A DNA stretch of 64,000 nucleotides, taken from assembly GCA_012927625.1 (NCBI GenBank), contig JABBOV010000018.1:59408-123407 (forward strand), written 5' to 3'. Position numbers and translations under genes: made by a program. Every line of letters starts with the position of its first letter. Position 1 is the stretch's first letter. Shown one piece after another: positions 1 to 8,017 of the stretch. Source of the DNA: Glaciimonas sp. (GTDB taxonomy: Bacteria > Pseudomonadota > Gammaproteobacteria > Burkholderiales > Burkholderiaceae_D). Below the pieces are notes generated by a model. It saw nothing but the letters and a program-made list of their open reading frames with translations. It did not search any database and was not told the origin of the DNA.

Positions 1-901
1 CGATGGCGCCCACATTCGCACCCTGTTGCTGACCCTGTTCTACCGTCAAATGCCGACACTGGTTGAGCGTGGCCACATCTACATCGCGCAACCGCCGCTG
101 TACAAGGTCAAGGCCGGCCGCGACGAGCGCTACCTGAAGGATGACATCGAAGAAGCCAGCTACATGATGCAGTTCGCGCTGAATGGCGCGGCGCTGATCC
201 CGAGCGAAGGTGCCGAACCGATTACCGGCGCAGCACTGGCCGAACTGGTACGTCAGTACAATCTCGCCAACACCATCATGCTGCGCTTGGCCCGCGCCAT
301 CGACCGCGCCGCACTGACCGCCATCATGACCGGCGTGCTGCTCAAGCTCGATACGTTGGCGGATGCCGAGCAATCCGCTGCCGTCCTGACCGCCGCCATC
401 AACGACCCCAACGTCAAGGCGATCGTCAAATCCGATGCCCTGTCCGAAAAGCACCTGCTGCGTATTGAACGCCTGTACCACGGCAATATCAAAGTCAGCG
501 CGATCGATGCCGACTTCCTGCAAGGCGGCGACTACCTGAGCCTGGCCAATGCCGCAGCCACCTTCAAGGGCTTGATCGGCGATGGTGCCTTCATCCGGCG
601 CGGCGAAGGCGAAAAGGCCAAGGATTGTGCGGTGGCCGACTTCCACCAAGCCGTTGACTGGCTACGCGACGAAGCTGAACGGAGCGTCTCCAAGCAGCGC
701 TATAAAGGTCTGGGCGAAATGAACCCCGCTCAACTGTGGGAAACCACGATGGACCCAACCGTGCGCCGTCTGCTGAAAGTGCAAATCGAAGACGCGATCG
801 CCGCCGACCAGATTTTCACTACACTAATGGGCGACGATGTCGAACCACGACGGGCGTTTATTGAAAGCAATGCCTTGCAAGCCAGCAATATCGATATCTG
901 A
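1..901 (+). CDS. gyrB: DNA gyrase subunit B, C-terminal part (5' end outside window)
   Basis: This is the C-terminal 299 residues of GyrB, the ATPase subunit of type II topoisomerase. The reading frame is open from base 2, so the start lies to the left of the window. The first visible residues, [18 protein letters not shown], are the Toprim DGxH metal motif and the sequence after it. The insert region follows, then the conserved [20 protein letters not shown] block near residue 230 of the visible part, and the [16 protein letters not shown] tail typical of betaproteobacterial GyrB. The stop TGA is at 899-901. In this group gyrB usually closes a dnaA-dnaN-gyrB cluster; that part is outside the window. 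Confidence 0.97.
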   Translation, partial: DGAHIRTLLLTLFYRQMPTLVERGHIYIAQPPLYKVKAGRDERYLKDDIEEASYMMQFALNGAALIPSEGAEPITGAALAELVRQYNLANTIMLRLARAIDRAALTAIMTGVLLKLDTLADAEQSAAVLTAAINDPNVKAIVKSDALSEKHLLRIERLYHGNIKVSAIDADFLQGGDYLSLANAAATFKGLIGDGAFIRRGEGEKAKDCAVADFHQAVDWLRDEAERSVSKQRYKGLGEMNPAQLWETTMDPTVRRLLKVQIEDAIAADQIFTTLMGDDVEPRRAFIESNALQASNIDI

Positions 902-917
902 TTTTGTCGTGTCGGAT

Positions 918-982
918 GTCACGGAAAGTGAAATCTGTGTCAAGTAAGTGAAAAAATAGTGTCACGGACAGTGAAAAAATTG
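918..982. repeat. three imperfect 21-22 bp tandem units after gyrB
   Basis: Three near-copies start at 918, 939 and 961. Each begins GTCA(A/C)G and contains AGTGAAA. The first is GTCACGGAAAGTGAAA and the third GTCACGGACAGTGAAA. Multiple internal repeats with a similar TGTCA...AGTGAAA style occur at the ends of some IS21-family elements, so this may be the orphan end of a lost insertion sequence. That origin is inference; the repetition is directly visible. Confidence 0.5.
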
Positions 983-988
983 TATGAA

Positions 989-1023
989 TTGAAAAAGCCA
1001 ACCGTTTAGGTTGGCTTTTTCAA
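989..1023 (+). terminator. intrinsic terminator downstream of gyrB
   Basis: Perfect 15-bp inverted arms (989-1003 and 1009-1023, core AAAAAGCCAACC / GGTTGGCTTTTT) surround a 5-nt loop. The T run forms the distal side of the stem. It is symmetrical and could stop transcription from either strand. It lies 88 bp after the gyrB stop. Confidence 0.8.
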
Positions 1024-1231
1024 TTTGGTTTATTGCAGCGCTTTCTTTCAATAGTTGCCCAACGACCTTCATATCCTTTCGACATGTGATTTTTAAGTTG
1101 GCGCACTTTGACGAGTGCCTCTATGTCCACGCGCAAGAGTGCCATTTCAAATGTGATCGTTAAATGTGGTGGGAATGCGCCAGATTTCCTACGCGTAGCG
1201 AAAAATCCTACATTGAGCAATGAAGGAAGCA
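1024..1231. other. no supported gene between the two terminators
   Basis: The minus strand holds a 70-codon open frame (1020-1232) and the plus strand a 67-codon one. Neither has a recognisable domain or a convincing ribosome site, and both run into the flanking terminators. I treat the interval as non-coding. Confidence 0.4.
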
Positions 1232-1278
1232 AAAATCAAAAAGGATTACAAGCCGAAGCGTGTAATCCTTTTGATTTT
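1232..1278 (-). terminator. terminator of tRNA-fMet transcript
   Basis: A long stem is formed by the AATCAAAAAGGATTACA region (1232-1250) and TGTAATCCTTTTGATTTT (1261-1278), with an AGCCGAAGCG loop. On the minus strand it follows the tRNA 3' end by 11 nt and ends in an A/T-rich tract. Confidence 0.75.
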
Positions 1279-1289
1279 CTTGCTGAATT

Positions 1290-1366
<77 letters not shown>

Positions 1367-1378
1367 TCTGAAGACAGG

Positions 1379-1407
1379 ACTATACAACGAATGCTGTAAC
1401 AAAGCAA
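1379..1407 (-). promoter_or_regulatory. candidate sigma-70 promoter of tRNA-fMet
   Basis: On the minus strand, TTGCTT (1402-1407) lies 17 nt upstream of TATAGT (1379-1384), and the tRNA 5' end is 12 nt further on. The -10 is good and the -35 is weak. Confidence 0.5.
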
Positions 1408-1521
1408 CTGGAATTGCCGGGTCGCTCGCATCAAAAGTCGTTTGCGATCAATCACTTATAAATGTTGTTGTAAACTAATGAAATTCAGGCTTACTGTTCC
1501 TCTTCATATGGGGAAAAGTGA

Positions 1522-2190
1522 ATGGAAAAATCGGGACTGCAGAAGTTAATGGAGCGCTTTGCCCGCATGCCTGATTCAAGGGTCGTTGTGAGAACGGATC
1601 ACTACTTGCTCGATATTTTGGTGTTGGTCATGCATGCGGCGCAGATGACTGGGAGGCGGTTGACATGTGGGGGAAGCCAAGCTCGAGTGGTTGCTGCCAT
1701 ATATTCCGCTGAAAAACGGCATTCCCTCCGACTAGACGATTTGCAGGCTATTTGCGACCACGAACTGTACAACATGCCAGGCCTGTTGTACCCGGTGGGT
1801 GTCGACCATCGGCGGCTCGTTGGTCGGGCAAGTGGTCGCCATCGACGGCAAGACGATGCGGGGAACCTACCATCATCGCTTGGGCAAGAAAGCGATTGTT
1901 GCGCAAGGCGCTCACTACGTCCTGGCCTTGAAAGGCAATCATGGCAATTTGCCTGAGCAGGCAGGCGAATTCTTTGAAATCGCCGAGCAGCACAAGTACC
2001 AGGCATTAGAGGCACCGCTGGATGACACCTGCGAAAAGGATCACGGACGCATTGAATCGCGCCGGGTCATGGCGCTATCTTCAGAGCATCTGGAACAGGT
2101 CGGTGCCTGGCAGGGATTAAAGAGCACGATCGAAAAACTGACCAGGGTTCAAACCCCGTCTTTCAGGGCGGTGAGCGATGAAAGAGCGAT
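1522..2190 (+). pseudogene. ISAs1-family transposase remnant (frameshifted, internally deleted)
   Basis: The N-terminal part (from 1522) reads MEKSGLQKLMERFARMPDSR followed by a TDH..LLDILVLVMHA segment, as in ISAs1/H-repeat DDE transposases. The frame changes between about 1780 and 1800. The second frame then carries VVAIDGKTMRG (the first catalytic Asp), which joins directly to KAIVAQGAHYVLALKGNHG, so the part normally separating these motifs is missing. The HGRIESRR block near 2040-2070 is the C-terminal signature. The sequence decays after about 2150. A frameshift plus an in-frame deletion make it non-functional. No intact terminal inverted repeats were found by eye. Confidence 0.85.
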
Positions 2191-2220
2191 TCGTCGGGAG
2201 GGGATTCAAACCTCTCCCGA
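2149..2220. repeat. T-arm-like motifs shared with 3709-3727
   Basis: TCAAACCCCGTCT at 2149-2161 recurs exactly at 3715-3727, and GGGGATTCAAACC at 2200-2212 recurs at 3709-3721. The copies bracket the phosphoesterase gene. A larger dyad, TCGGGAG/CTCCCGA, surrounds the second motif. No full tRNA cloverleaf can be folded here. Confidence 0.45.
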
Positions 2221-2293
2221 CAGTGTTTATTGCCACGCCGCAGGCCGGTTTAACTAATTGGTGCTATGCCCGCGCGCGGCTCACCTTACATAA

Positions 2294-3514
2294 TCACAAC
2301 TTGGGCTGAATGCGTTTCCATCTGAACGGACCGAAGCTGTCCGCGCCGTTGGCCGCATTTGCATTCGGATCGATTGTGAGTTTGAGCCACTCCAGCGGAG
2401 TGGTGCTACCGTGCACGACGACGCGGTGGAAATTCGGCACGTTATAGCCGTTGGGCTGGGTCATGTAGGGGTCGCCAGGATTGTTGCTACCGGCAGACAT
2501 GTTACTGCTACTACATGCAACTGCGGTTGCTCCCGAAGACGGCTCGATAACACAAGGAGCACCCTGCACCAGTGGGTTGTCGGAGCGGTAGACATGCGAG
2601 TCGCCGTTCAAGAGCAGTACCGGTTTGCCGAAGGCCGTCGCGTGCGACGCAATACTGTCGATGAACTGCTTGTATTGCGTAATGTGGCTCAGGGCAACGC
2701 CGTCGATATCCCACATGTCGGCCTGGGTCTGGATCACTACGGCGATGGCGCCATTGGCGCTGGCCTGTTTAAAGGCGCTGTCGAGCCAGCGTAGATTGGC
2801 CGCCGTCCGGTTGGTAACCTCTCGCGCCTGCGCCGGGCTCATGGCCGGAGCGCCATACCAGGGATCGGTATCATTGTTCGAACCACCTGGGATATTCAAA
2901 GTCACGAACAACGTCTTGGATTTCGCCCACCACACATTCTCGACGTAGTTGCTGTCGCTCGGGTGAGCGATATCGTATTCCTGCGCCTGTGAATGTACAT
3001 TCATGGCGCCGCCGAATGTCTTCCCCGGAGAGGCAAAGAAGATTGAGCGGATGAGTTCCAGGTTTGCAATCGGGTCGCCCCCGGCATAGTCGATCCAGTT
3101 ATTACTTCCATCGACCTTGTAGACGATCTGACCGGTGACCGCGTTGTATGTGCCACCGCCCTCTTTGGCCTTGTGACAGTCGGTCCATTCGTTGTCGCCA
3201 GGCGTGTATACGACGGGACTCTTGAACGCCGTCCACTGCTTGTAGATCGAGAGGTCGTAGTCGGAAGTGCAGTACTGCTTGCCTGAGTGGATGTCACCCA
3301 CATGGAGCACGAGCGAGGCATCGGGGTCGGAATTGATCGCGTTGATGAATGTCGGGCTTGCCAAAAACTGGGCGTTGTCGCCGGGGCCTGTGCCATAAGG
3401 CACGTCACCGATCACGGCGAGCGCCGACGTTGGTTCACCGTCACTACTTCCGCCCCCACAACCCGTGATGAGGGTTGCAAGCGTCAACATGATTGGCAGA
3501 GTGAAATTTTGCAT
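2294..3514 (-). CDS. calcineurin-like metallophosphoesterase, lipoprotein
   Basis: A 406-residue protein predicted to be exported and lipidated: hydrophobic residues 5-16 are followed by the lipobox LITGC (Cys19) and a GGGSSDG linker. The metallophosphoesterase motifs appear in order: GDVPY (36-40), GDIHSG (73-78), GDNEW (106-110) and, towards the C-terminus, GDSHVYR. They supply Asp, His and Asn ligands for a two-metal site. Substrate unknown. I prefer the ATG at 3514 over an upstream one at 3571 because it puts the signal peptide at the N-terminus and has AGGA 11 nt upstream. The gene stands alone between IS remnants and is bracketed by short direct repeats, so it may have arrived by transfer. 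Confidence 0.8.
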   Translation of the reverse strand: MQNFTLPIMLTLATLITGCGGGSSDGEPTSALAVIGDVPYGTGPGDNAQFLASPTFINAINSDPDASLVLHVGDIHSGKQYCTSDYDLSIYKQWTAFKSPVVYTPGDNEWTDCHKAKEGGGTYNAVTGQIVYKVDGSNNWIDYAGGDPIANLELIRSIFFASPGKTFGGAMNVHSQAQEYDIAHPSDSNYVENVWWAKSKTLFVTLNIPGGSNNDTDPWYGAPAMSPAQAREVTNRTAANLRWLDSAFKQASANGAIAVVIQTQADMWDIDGVALSHITQYKQFIDSIASHATAFGKPVLLLNGDSHVYRSDNPLVQGAPCVIEPSSGATAVACSSSNMSAGSNNPGDPYMTQPNGYNVPNFHRVVVHGSTTPLEWLKLTIDPNANAANGADSFGPFRWKRIQPKL

Positions 3515-4020
3515 GGAATAGATATCCTGAAGAGAAATGGGCGACGTCTTGTCTTTCAAATAGTTAAGCATTTGAAGATGTCGGCTTAATAATGAGTGCT
3601 ACCAAGAATCATTATCTGATGTACATGTGACAAGGCAATTACAGCGGATTGCCAATCGAGCCAAGCCGTGCCGGCTCATGCCCAACAAACATAACGCGAA
3701 GCGTCGCCGGGGATTCAAACCCCGTCTGCTATCCGGCAGGCCTTCGTGAAATTCACGGGGAGGGGGAACTATCGAGCAGATCGATATCCCTGCAACAACG
3801 CCATCCTCAGGCCCCACAAGGCGCTATGCCACACCATCATTTTTGGCACCGGCACAGAGTTTGCATGACATGAAATTATTGCGGCGTAGCTGCAAGCTGT
3901 CGCGGACTTTGCGCACCTTTTTTATTCCTGGGAGTGCAAACGCAATGAAAAGATGAATGATTCGATCCGTCAATACCATCTGGAACAGGCGAACTGCAAC
4001 TGATCAGCCACGAGGCGGCG
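3515..4020. other. non-coding / decayed stretch
   Basis: Only short frames without recognisable domains are present (for example 72 codons on the minus strand at 3599-3817). The interval holds one copy of the GGGGATTCAAACCCC motif at 3709-3723, whose GGGG/CCCC ends can pair. I see no other feature. Confidence 0.5.
3709..3727. repeat. second copy of the T-arm-like direct repeat
   Basis: The bases match 2149-2161 over 13 bp and 2200-2212 over 13 bp. The pair of copies frames a roughly 1.5-kb segment carrying the phosphoesterase gene, as site duplications or attachment-site remnants would. Confidence 0.4.
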
Positions 4021-4143
4021 GCATTGATGCTGGACAAACTGAACCGCGGACCAAAAACATCTTTGGGTTGCAAAAGCCCCCATGAAGTATTTTTAGCCGG
4101 GAAGATACTGCCGCTTAAAATTAGATGCGGTTGCACTTGGTAG
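4021..4143 (+). pseudogene. IS30-type transposase C-terminal remnant
   Basis: The frame reads LDKLNRGPKTSLGCKSPHEVF, then LAGKI and a stop at 4141. This matches the LN.RPRK.LG..TPHEVF C-terminal signature of IS30-family (and related) DDE transposases. Nothing upstream in this frame continues the enzyme, so only the last few dozen codons remain. It sits immediately next to the 3' end of ybeD. Confidence 0.7.
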
Positions 4144-4160
4144 TTGAATCCACCCGCTGG

Positions 4161-4430
4161 TTACAGCACCACTTTAACCATTGGATGTGCCGACAGCGCG
4201 CGGTACAAGTCATCGAGCTGGATGCGGCTGGTAGCGCGCACGGTGACGGTCAGACCGAGATAACTGCCTTTGGTGGATGGTCGCATTTCCAGCTTGGCGG
4301 GATCGAAGCTAGGGTCGTGCTGGATCACCAGTTCGACAATGACCTGGGCGAAATCATCATGCATTGCGCCCATGATCTTGATCGGGAAATCGCAGGGGTA
4401 TTCAATCAGGGTGTCGGGAGCGGTTGTCAT
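4161..4430 (-). CDS. ybeD: YbeD/DUF493 family regulatory protein (UPF0250)
   Basis: A small 89-residue cytoplasmic protein of the DUF493/YbeD family, an ACT-like fold with one subdomain. The family hallmarks are an IEYPCDFPIKIMG start, a central DFAQVIVELV helix, and a TKGSYLGLTVTVRA strand followed by QLDDLYRAL. The ATG at 4430 is chosen because the upstream extension is not conserved in the family; no strong Shine-Dalgarno sequence is visible. It lies 95 bp downstream of dat. In betaproteobacteria this gene normally sits between dat and lipB. Here the next sequence is an IS30-type fragment. Confidence 0.9.
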   Translation of the reverse strand: MTTAPDTLIEYPCDFPIKIMGAMHDDFAQVIVELVIQHDPSFDPAKLEMRPSTKGSYLGLTVTVRATSRIQLDDLYRALSAHPMVKVVL

Positions 4431-4524
4431 GGTTTCGGTTTGGGTGTGGATGCGCCGAACAAAAATGTCCGGCGCATACAACTTATTTTAGGCCAAAATC
4501 CGAAAAGGCAAGCTCGATAGTCTG

Positions 4525-5370
4525 TTAGGCCGCTTTCGCCGCTTGATAAGCTGCATACAATTTTTTGTACATCGGGCCGGGCACGCCTGCCCCAATCGGC
4601 TGACCGTCGATGGAAACTACCGGCAGCACTTCCTTGGTGGCGGACGACAACAGCACTTCGTCGGCGGCAAAGACTTCTGCACGAGTGATATTGCGCGCTT
4701 CGAAAACAATTCCGTTGGCCGCGCACAGTTCCTGCAGCAGCGCGTAACGGATGCCTTCCAGGATCAAATTGGTTTTCGGCGGGCCCATCAGCTTGCCACC
4801 CTTGACGATCCAGACGTTGGAGGATGATGCCTCGGTCAGGAAGCCGTCGCGGAACTGGATCGACTCGGTCGCGTCGTGTTCCGCCGCGTATTGCGCCGCC
4901 AGCACGTTGCCCAGTAGTGAGCTCGATTTGATTTCGCAGTGCAGCCAGCGCTTGTCTTCCAGCGACACGCAAGCCACGCCCTTGGCGCGCACGGCATCGC
5001 TCGGCAGTACGATCGGATTAGTCATGATGAAAACGGTCGGCGTCACATTGGCCGGGAATGCATGGGCGCGCTTGGCTACGCCGCGGGTAATTTGCAAGTA
5101 CACCATCTGGTCGTCGGCTGGATGCGCATCCATGATGGTTTGGATCAGGGCCAGCCATTCTGGTTTGGTGTGCGGATTGGCGATGCTAATTGCATCCAGG
5201 CTACGAAACAGGCGCGCCAGATGTTGTTCAGCGCGAAACATCTTGCGCTTGTATACCGGAATGACTTCGTAAATGCCGTCGCCGAAAATGAAGCCGCGAT
5301 CCAGTACCGGGATTCTAGCTTCGGACAATGGCGTTAATTGGCCGTTGAGATAGACCAGTGGGTCGTCCAT
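4525..5370 (-). CDS. dat: D-amino-acid aminotransferase (fold type IV PLP enzyme)
   Basis: A 281-residue class IV aminotransferase that would interconvert D-alanine and other D-amino acids with 2-oxo acids, feeding cell-wall precursors. It shows the VYLNGQLTPLSEARIPVLDRGF start, the Schiff-base lysine Lys148 in CEIKSSSLLGN, and TEASSSNVWIV, the glutamate/serine phosphate-binding region typical of D-AAT. The start at 5370 (MDDPLVYLNG) matches the family; a 21-residue upstream extension is open but unlikely. It lies 301 bp after dacA on the same strand, with one dispersed palindromic element between. A branched-chain aminotransferase of the same fold is the alternative. Confidence 0.9.
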   Translation of the reverse strand: MDDPLVYLNGQLTPLSEARIPVLDRGFIFGDGIYEVIPVYKRKMFRAEQHLARLFRSLDAISIANPHTKPEWLALIQTIMDAHPADDQMVYLQITRGVAKRAHAFPANVTPTVFIMTNPIVLPSDAVRAKGVACVSLEDKRWLHCEIKSSSLLGNVLAAQYAAEHDATESIQFRDGFLTEASSSNVWIVKGGKLMGPPKTNLILEGIRYALLQELCAANGIVFEARNITRAEVFAADEVLLSSATKEVLPVVSIDGQPIGAGVPGPMYKKLYAAYQAAKAA

Positions 5371-5492
5371 AGATGATTTCCAATACAGTGAAAGCGGGGA
5401 TTTTGGCACAGTGCGTGCTATCAGATGATGCAATTAACGCATAACGACGATGGGATTGTTATGCCAGTGCTTCGATTGATGATAAAAAATAC

Positions 5493-5552
5493 GGGAGTAT
5501 GCCTTAAAACCATATTATTTACGCATATATTATATGCGGAAATAATATTTAC
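5493..5552 (+). repeat. dispersed 60-bp palindromic element, copy 1
   Basis: Starts GGGAGTATG, followed by an A-rich tract, then a central perfect dyad CGCATAT-ATT-ATATGCG, and ends AATATTTAC. It belongs to the ten-copy family described in the findings. It lies between dacA (3' end) and dat. Confidence 0.75.
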
Positions 5553-5671
5553 AGAGCGCAGTATGTTGCGCATAGTTAAAGTTGAGAAAGTTGACATTGC
5601 GAAAATGGGTGTGCGGTTGCTGACGGGCTTGCTGATTGGATTGCTGACAACCGCACACTGGGTCGATCAGA

Positions 5672-6826
5672 TTACTTTATCCACAGCCGCAGCGAATCCC
5701 AGGCGCGTCCGAAAATGCTGGCTTGATTGACTTGCTCTAGCGCCAGCACCGGTATTTGCGTCACTACTTTGCCGTCGACCATCATCTTCAGCGTGCCGAT
5801 TTTGGCGTTTTGATTGATCGGCGCCACCAGCGGGTCGTTGCGCTCCAGCACTGGCTTCAGCTTTTCTGCCATGCCCTTGGGTAGCGTCACGAACACGTCG
5901 CGGTCAAAGCCGACCTTGATATGACTTTGCGCGCCTTTCCAGACTTCCAGCGTGGCGAGCGGCTGGCCCTTGGCGTATAGCTTGACCGCGTCGAAATTCT
6001 GGAAACCCCAGTTCAGCAGTTTCTGGCTTTCCTGCGAGCGCAACTGGTCGGAAGTCGCGCCTGACAGCACACTAAGCAGGCGGCGCTGGCCGGAGCCGTT
6101 GGGCCGCTTGGCCGAGGCGATCATGCTGTAGCCGGACGCATTGGTATGGCCGGTTTTCATGCCGTCCACCGATGGGTCCGACCAGAGCAGGCGATTCCGG
6201 TTCGGCTGTTTGATGCTGTTGTAGGTGAAGTATTTGGTCGAATCGATCTTATAAAACTCCGGGTAATCGACGATGATGTGCGCGGCCAGCAGCGATAGGT
6301 CATGTGCGGTCGAGAAATTCTCGGCATCGGGCAAGCCGTGCGGATTACCGAAACGGGTGTTCTTCATGCCCATGCGCTGCGCTTCCCGATTCATCAGAAC
6401 CACGAATGCACTTTCAGTGCCGGCCACCGCTTCGGCCAATGCTACCGCCGCGTCGTTGCCCGATTGCACCATCAACCCGTACAGCAAGTCATTTACACTC
6501 ACCGGCACGCGCGGCTCGATGAACATCTTGGAGCTTTCCGGATCGACTTTCCAGGCATGCTCCGACACCGTGACCATTTGGTTGATCGCCAGCTTTTTGT
6601 CTTTGATCGCAGCAAAGGTCAGATATGCGGTCATGATTTTGGTCAGAGAGGCCGGTTCGATGCGCATGTCTGGATCTTGCGAGGCGATTACCTGGTTGCT
6701 GTTCATGTCCAGCAACAGCCATGAGCGTGCGGCAATCGTCGGCGACGGCAAGGTTTGGGCCACTGCGGTGGTAAGAACGGAAAGGGATAGGATACCGGCG
6801 GCAAATACCGCGCATAATTTTTTCAT
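5672..6826 (-). CDS. dacA: D-alanyl-D-alanine carboxypeptidase (PBP5/6 type)
   Basis: A 384-residue penicillin-binding protein of the S11 family that removes the terminal D-Ala from peptidoglycan pentapeptides in the periplasm. A signal peptide (MKKLCAVFAAGILSLSVLTT, cleaved near AVAQ) precedes the catalytic motifs S60-LT-K63, S122-G-N124 and K224-T-G226. The C-terminus ends in RAWDSLRLWIK, an amphipathic membrane anchor as in DacA/DacC. It heads the cell-wall block dacA-dat-ybeD. Which of the DacA/DacC/DacD paralogues it corresponds to cannot be settled by eye. Confidence 0.93.
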   Translation of the reverse strand: MKKLCAVFAAGILSLSVLTTAVAQTLPSPTIAARSWLLLDMNSNQVIASQDPDMRIEPASLTKIMTAYLTFAAIKDKKLAINQMVTVSEHAWKVDPESSKMFIEPRVPVSVNDLLYGLMVQSGNDAAVALAEAVAGTESAFVVLMNREAQRMGMKNTRFGNPHGLPDAENFSTAHDLSLLAAHIIVDYPEFYKIDSTKYFTYNSIKQPNRNRLLWSDPSVDGMKTGHTNASGYSMIASAKRPNGSGQRRLLSVLSGATSDQLRSQESQKLLNWGFQNFDAVKLYAKGQPLATLEVWKGAQSHIKVGFDRDVFVTLPKGMAEKLKPVLERNDPLVAPINQNAKIGTLKMMVDGKVVTQIPVLALEQVNQASIFGRAWDSLRLWIK

Positions 6827-6863
6827 GGGATGGGGAAAGTGTGATTTGTGAATGGAAAATTCG

Positions 6864-6960
6864 TGTAGGTCGGGTTAGCGACTTCATCGCACAACCCGAC
6901 ATGTGCAGCTGGGAAAGTCTTAATAATTTTCGCAGGGTGGGTGAAACCCAACCTGCCGTA
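6864..6960. repeat. two small intergenic hairpins
   Basis: GTCGGGTT (6868-6875) pairs with AACCCGAC (6893-6900). Further on, GCAGG(GT)GGGT pairs with ACCCAACCTGC (6932-6956). The TAGG..GGGT...ACCC..CCTA style resembles the hairpins near 48360 and 52160. They occupy the space between the hydrolase stop and dacA. Confidence 0.5.
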
Positions 6961-6961
6961 C

Positions 6962-7597
6962 CTAACAACGCCACATTTCGACCGTTAAATTCTTGATATG
7001 TTGCAATTTTTTGTGAAAAAAATGATCGGCGCCTGGAATCACCATCACCGGCAAATCTTGCGGCCGAGCCCAGTCGAACACGTCGGCTAGCGGAATCGTC
7101 TCGTCCTGTTCGCCATGGATCAGGATGGTATTGGCTGGCACGTCAGGCATCGCCCATTTGCCGGCGGCCGTGCCGACCAGCACCAGTCGTTCGGCCGGCT
7201 GGCCTTGCGTAATCAAGCGCTGCTGCAATTGCGCCTGGACGAAAGTGCCGAAAGAAAACCCAGCCAGCGCCACCGGCAGACCAGGATATTGCTGCTGCAT
7301 GTGCGCCAGCAGAACCGCCATGTCGTCAGTTTCGCCGACACCGACATCATGCACACCTTCAGAAGCGCCGACGCCGCGAAAATTCATCCGAACCGCGACA
7401 TAACCCAGTTTGGTAAAGGTGCGCGCTAGCGTGTGCACCACCTTGTTGTCCATGGTGCCGCTGTACAACGGATGCGGATGCGCTATCAACGCCAACCCGC
7501 GCGGGGTAGCGAACTCGGTTGCGTCGGGCAAGTTGAGTGCGCATTCGAGCTGGCCGGCAGCGCCGCTGATGAAGAATTTTTTAATATGGAGATTCAT
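6962..7597 (-). CDS. alpha/beta hydrolase (COG2945-like)
   Basis: A 211-residue single-domain alpha/beta hydrolase without a signal peptide. The nucleophile elbow is GFSFG (Ser115), with the probable acid Asp165 in HGEQDETI and the base His192 in GADHFFH. The IAHPHPLYSGTMDNKVV and RMNFRGVGASEG segments are those of the COG2945 group of uncharacterised hydrolases. The substrate is unknown. It starts 2 nt after the ferredoxin stop, so the two are co-transcribed. It is too short and too unlike DmpD/XylF to be the missing meta-pathway hydrolase. Confidence 0.85.
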   Translation of the reverse strand: MNLHIKKFFISGAAGQLECALNLPDATEFATPRGLALIAHPHPLYSGTMDNKVVHTLARTFTKLGYVAVRMNFRGVGASEGVHDVGVGETDDMAVLLAHMQQQYPGLPVALAGFSFGTFVQAQLQQRLITQGQPAERLVLVGTAAGKWAMPDVPANTILIHGEQDETIPLADVFDWARPQDLPVMVIPGADHFFHKKLQHIKNLTVEMWRC

Positions 7598-7599
7598 GG

Positions 7600-7926
7600 T
7601 CAGATTTTCAGGCGGTCGACGATCTTGCCGTTGATTAAATGGCTGTCGATGATTTCATCGATATCTTCGTTGTCGACATAGGTGTACCAAGTACCTTCCG
7701 GGTACACCACCAGGACCGGGCCTTCTTCGCAGCGGTCGAGGCAGCCGGATTGGTTGATGCGGATCTTGCCCGCGCCGGAAAGATCGAGTTGCTTGATGCG
7801 CTTTTTGGCATGTTGCTGGGCCGTTTGCGCACCGCGATCGGCGCAGCAGGGACGGCCGTCATCGCGCTGGTTGAGGCAAAAGAAAACGTGATGCTGATAA
7901 TAAGGAGCATCGGGAGTGTCGCTCAT
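7600..7926 (-). CDS. thioredoxin-like [2Fe-2S] ferredoxin
   Basis: A 108-residue protein of the NuoE-like/Shethna ferredoxin family. Cluster ligands are visible as Cys17 (VFFCLNQ), Cys27 or Cys28 (RPCCAD), Cys62 and Cys66 (SGCLDRCEEGP). It ends with a YPEGTWYTYVD strand typical of the family. The start at 7926 is chosen because AAAGG lies about 5 nt upstream; an in-frame ATG at 7968 has no comparable site. The electron-transfer partner is unknown. It is tightly coupled to the downstream hydrolase. Confidence 0.88.
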   Translation of the reverse strand: MSDTPDAPYYQHHVFFCLNQRDDGRPCCADRGAQTAQQHAKKRIKQLDLSGAGKIRINQSGCLDRCEEGPVLVVYPEGTWYTYVDNEDIDEIIDSHLINGKIVDRLKI

Positions 7927-8017
7927 GTCGGCCTTTCCAAAGCGGGTGCCAAAGGCGTCATGATACACCGCAGCCGGATTGCTTGATGCCGGTTGCGGTC
8001 GAGTTATCAGCTCTGTA

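Noticed and set aside
1020..1232. 70-codon minus-strand ORF between gyrB and tRNA-fMet
   Set aside because: It starts inside one terminator region and ends inside the other, with no ribosome site or recognisable similarity.
2140..2230. possible tRNA gene (TTCAAACCCC and ATTCAAACC motifs)
   Set aside because: Only T-arm-like fragments are present; no D arm, anticodon arm or acceptor stem can be assembled on either strand.
3599..4136. 72- and 86-codon minus-strand frames
   Set aside because: They cover decayed IS30-type sequence and repeat motifs, with no coding signature; the plus strand explains part of the region as a transposase relic.
5425..5730. 101-codon plus-strand frame overlapping the dacA end
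   Set aside because: It runs through the dispersed palindromic element and the antisense of dacA; no domain and no ribosome site.
6962..7597. alpha/beta hydrolase as the missing DmpD
   Set aside because: At 211 residues it is too short, and its IAHPHPLYSG motif places it in the COG2945 group, far from XylF/DmpD; it is also coupled to a ferredoxin gene and not to the dmp operon.
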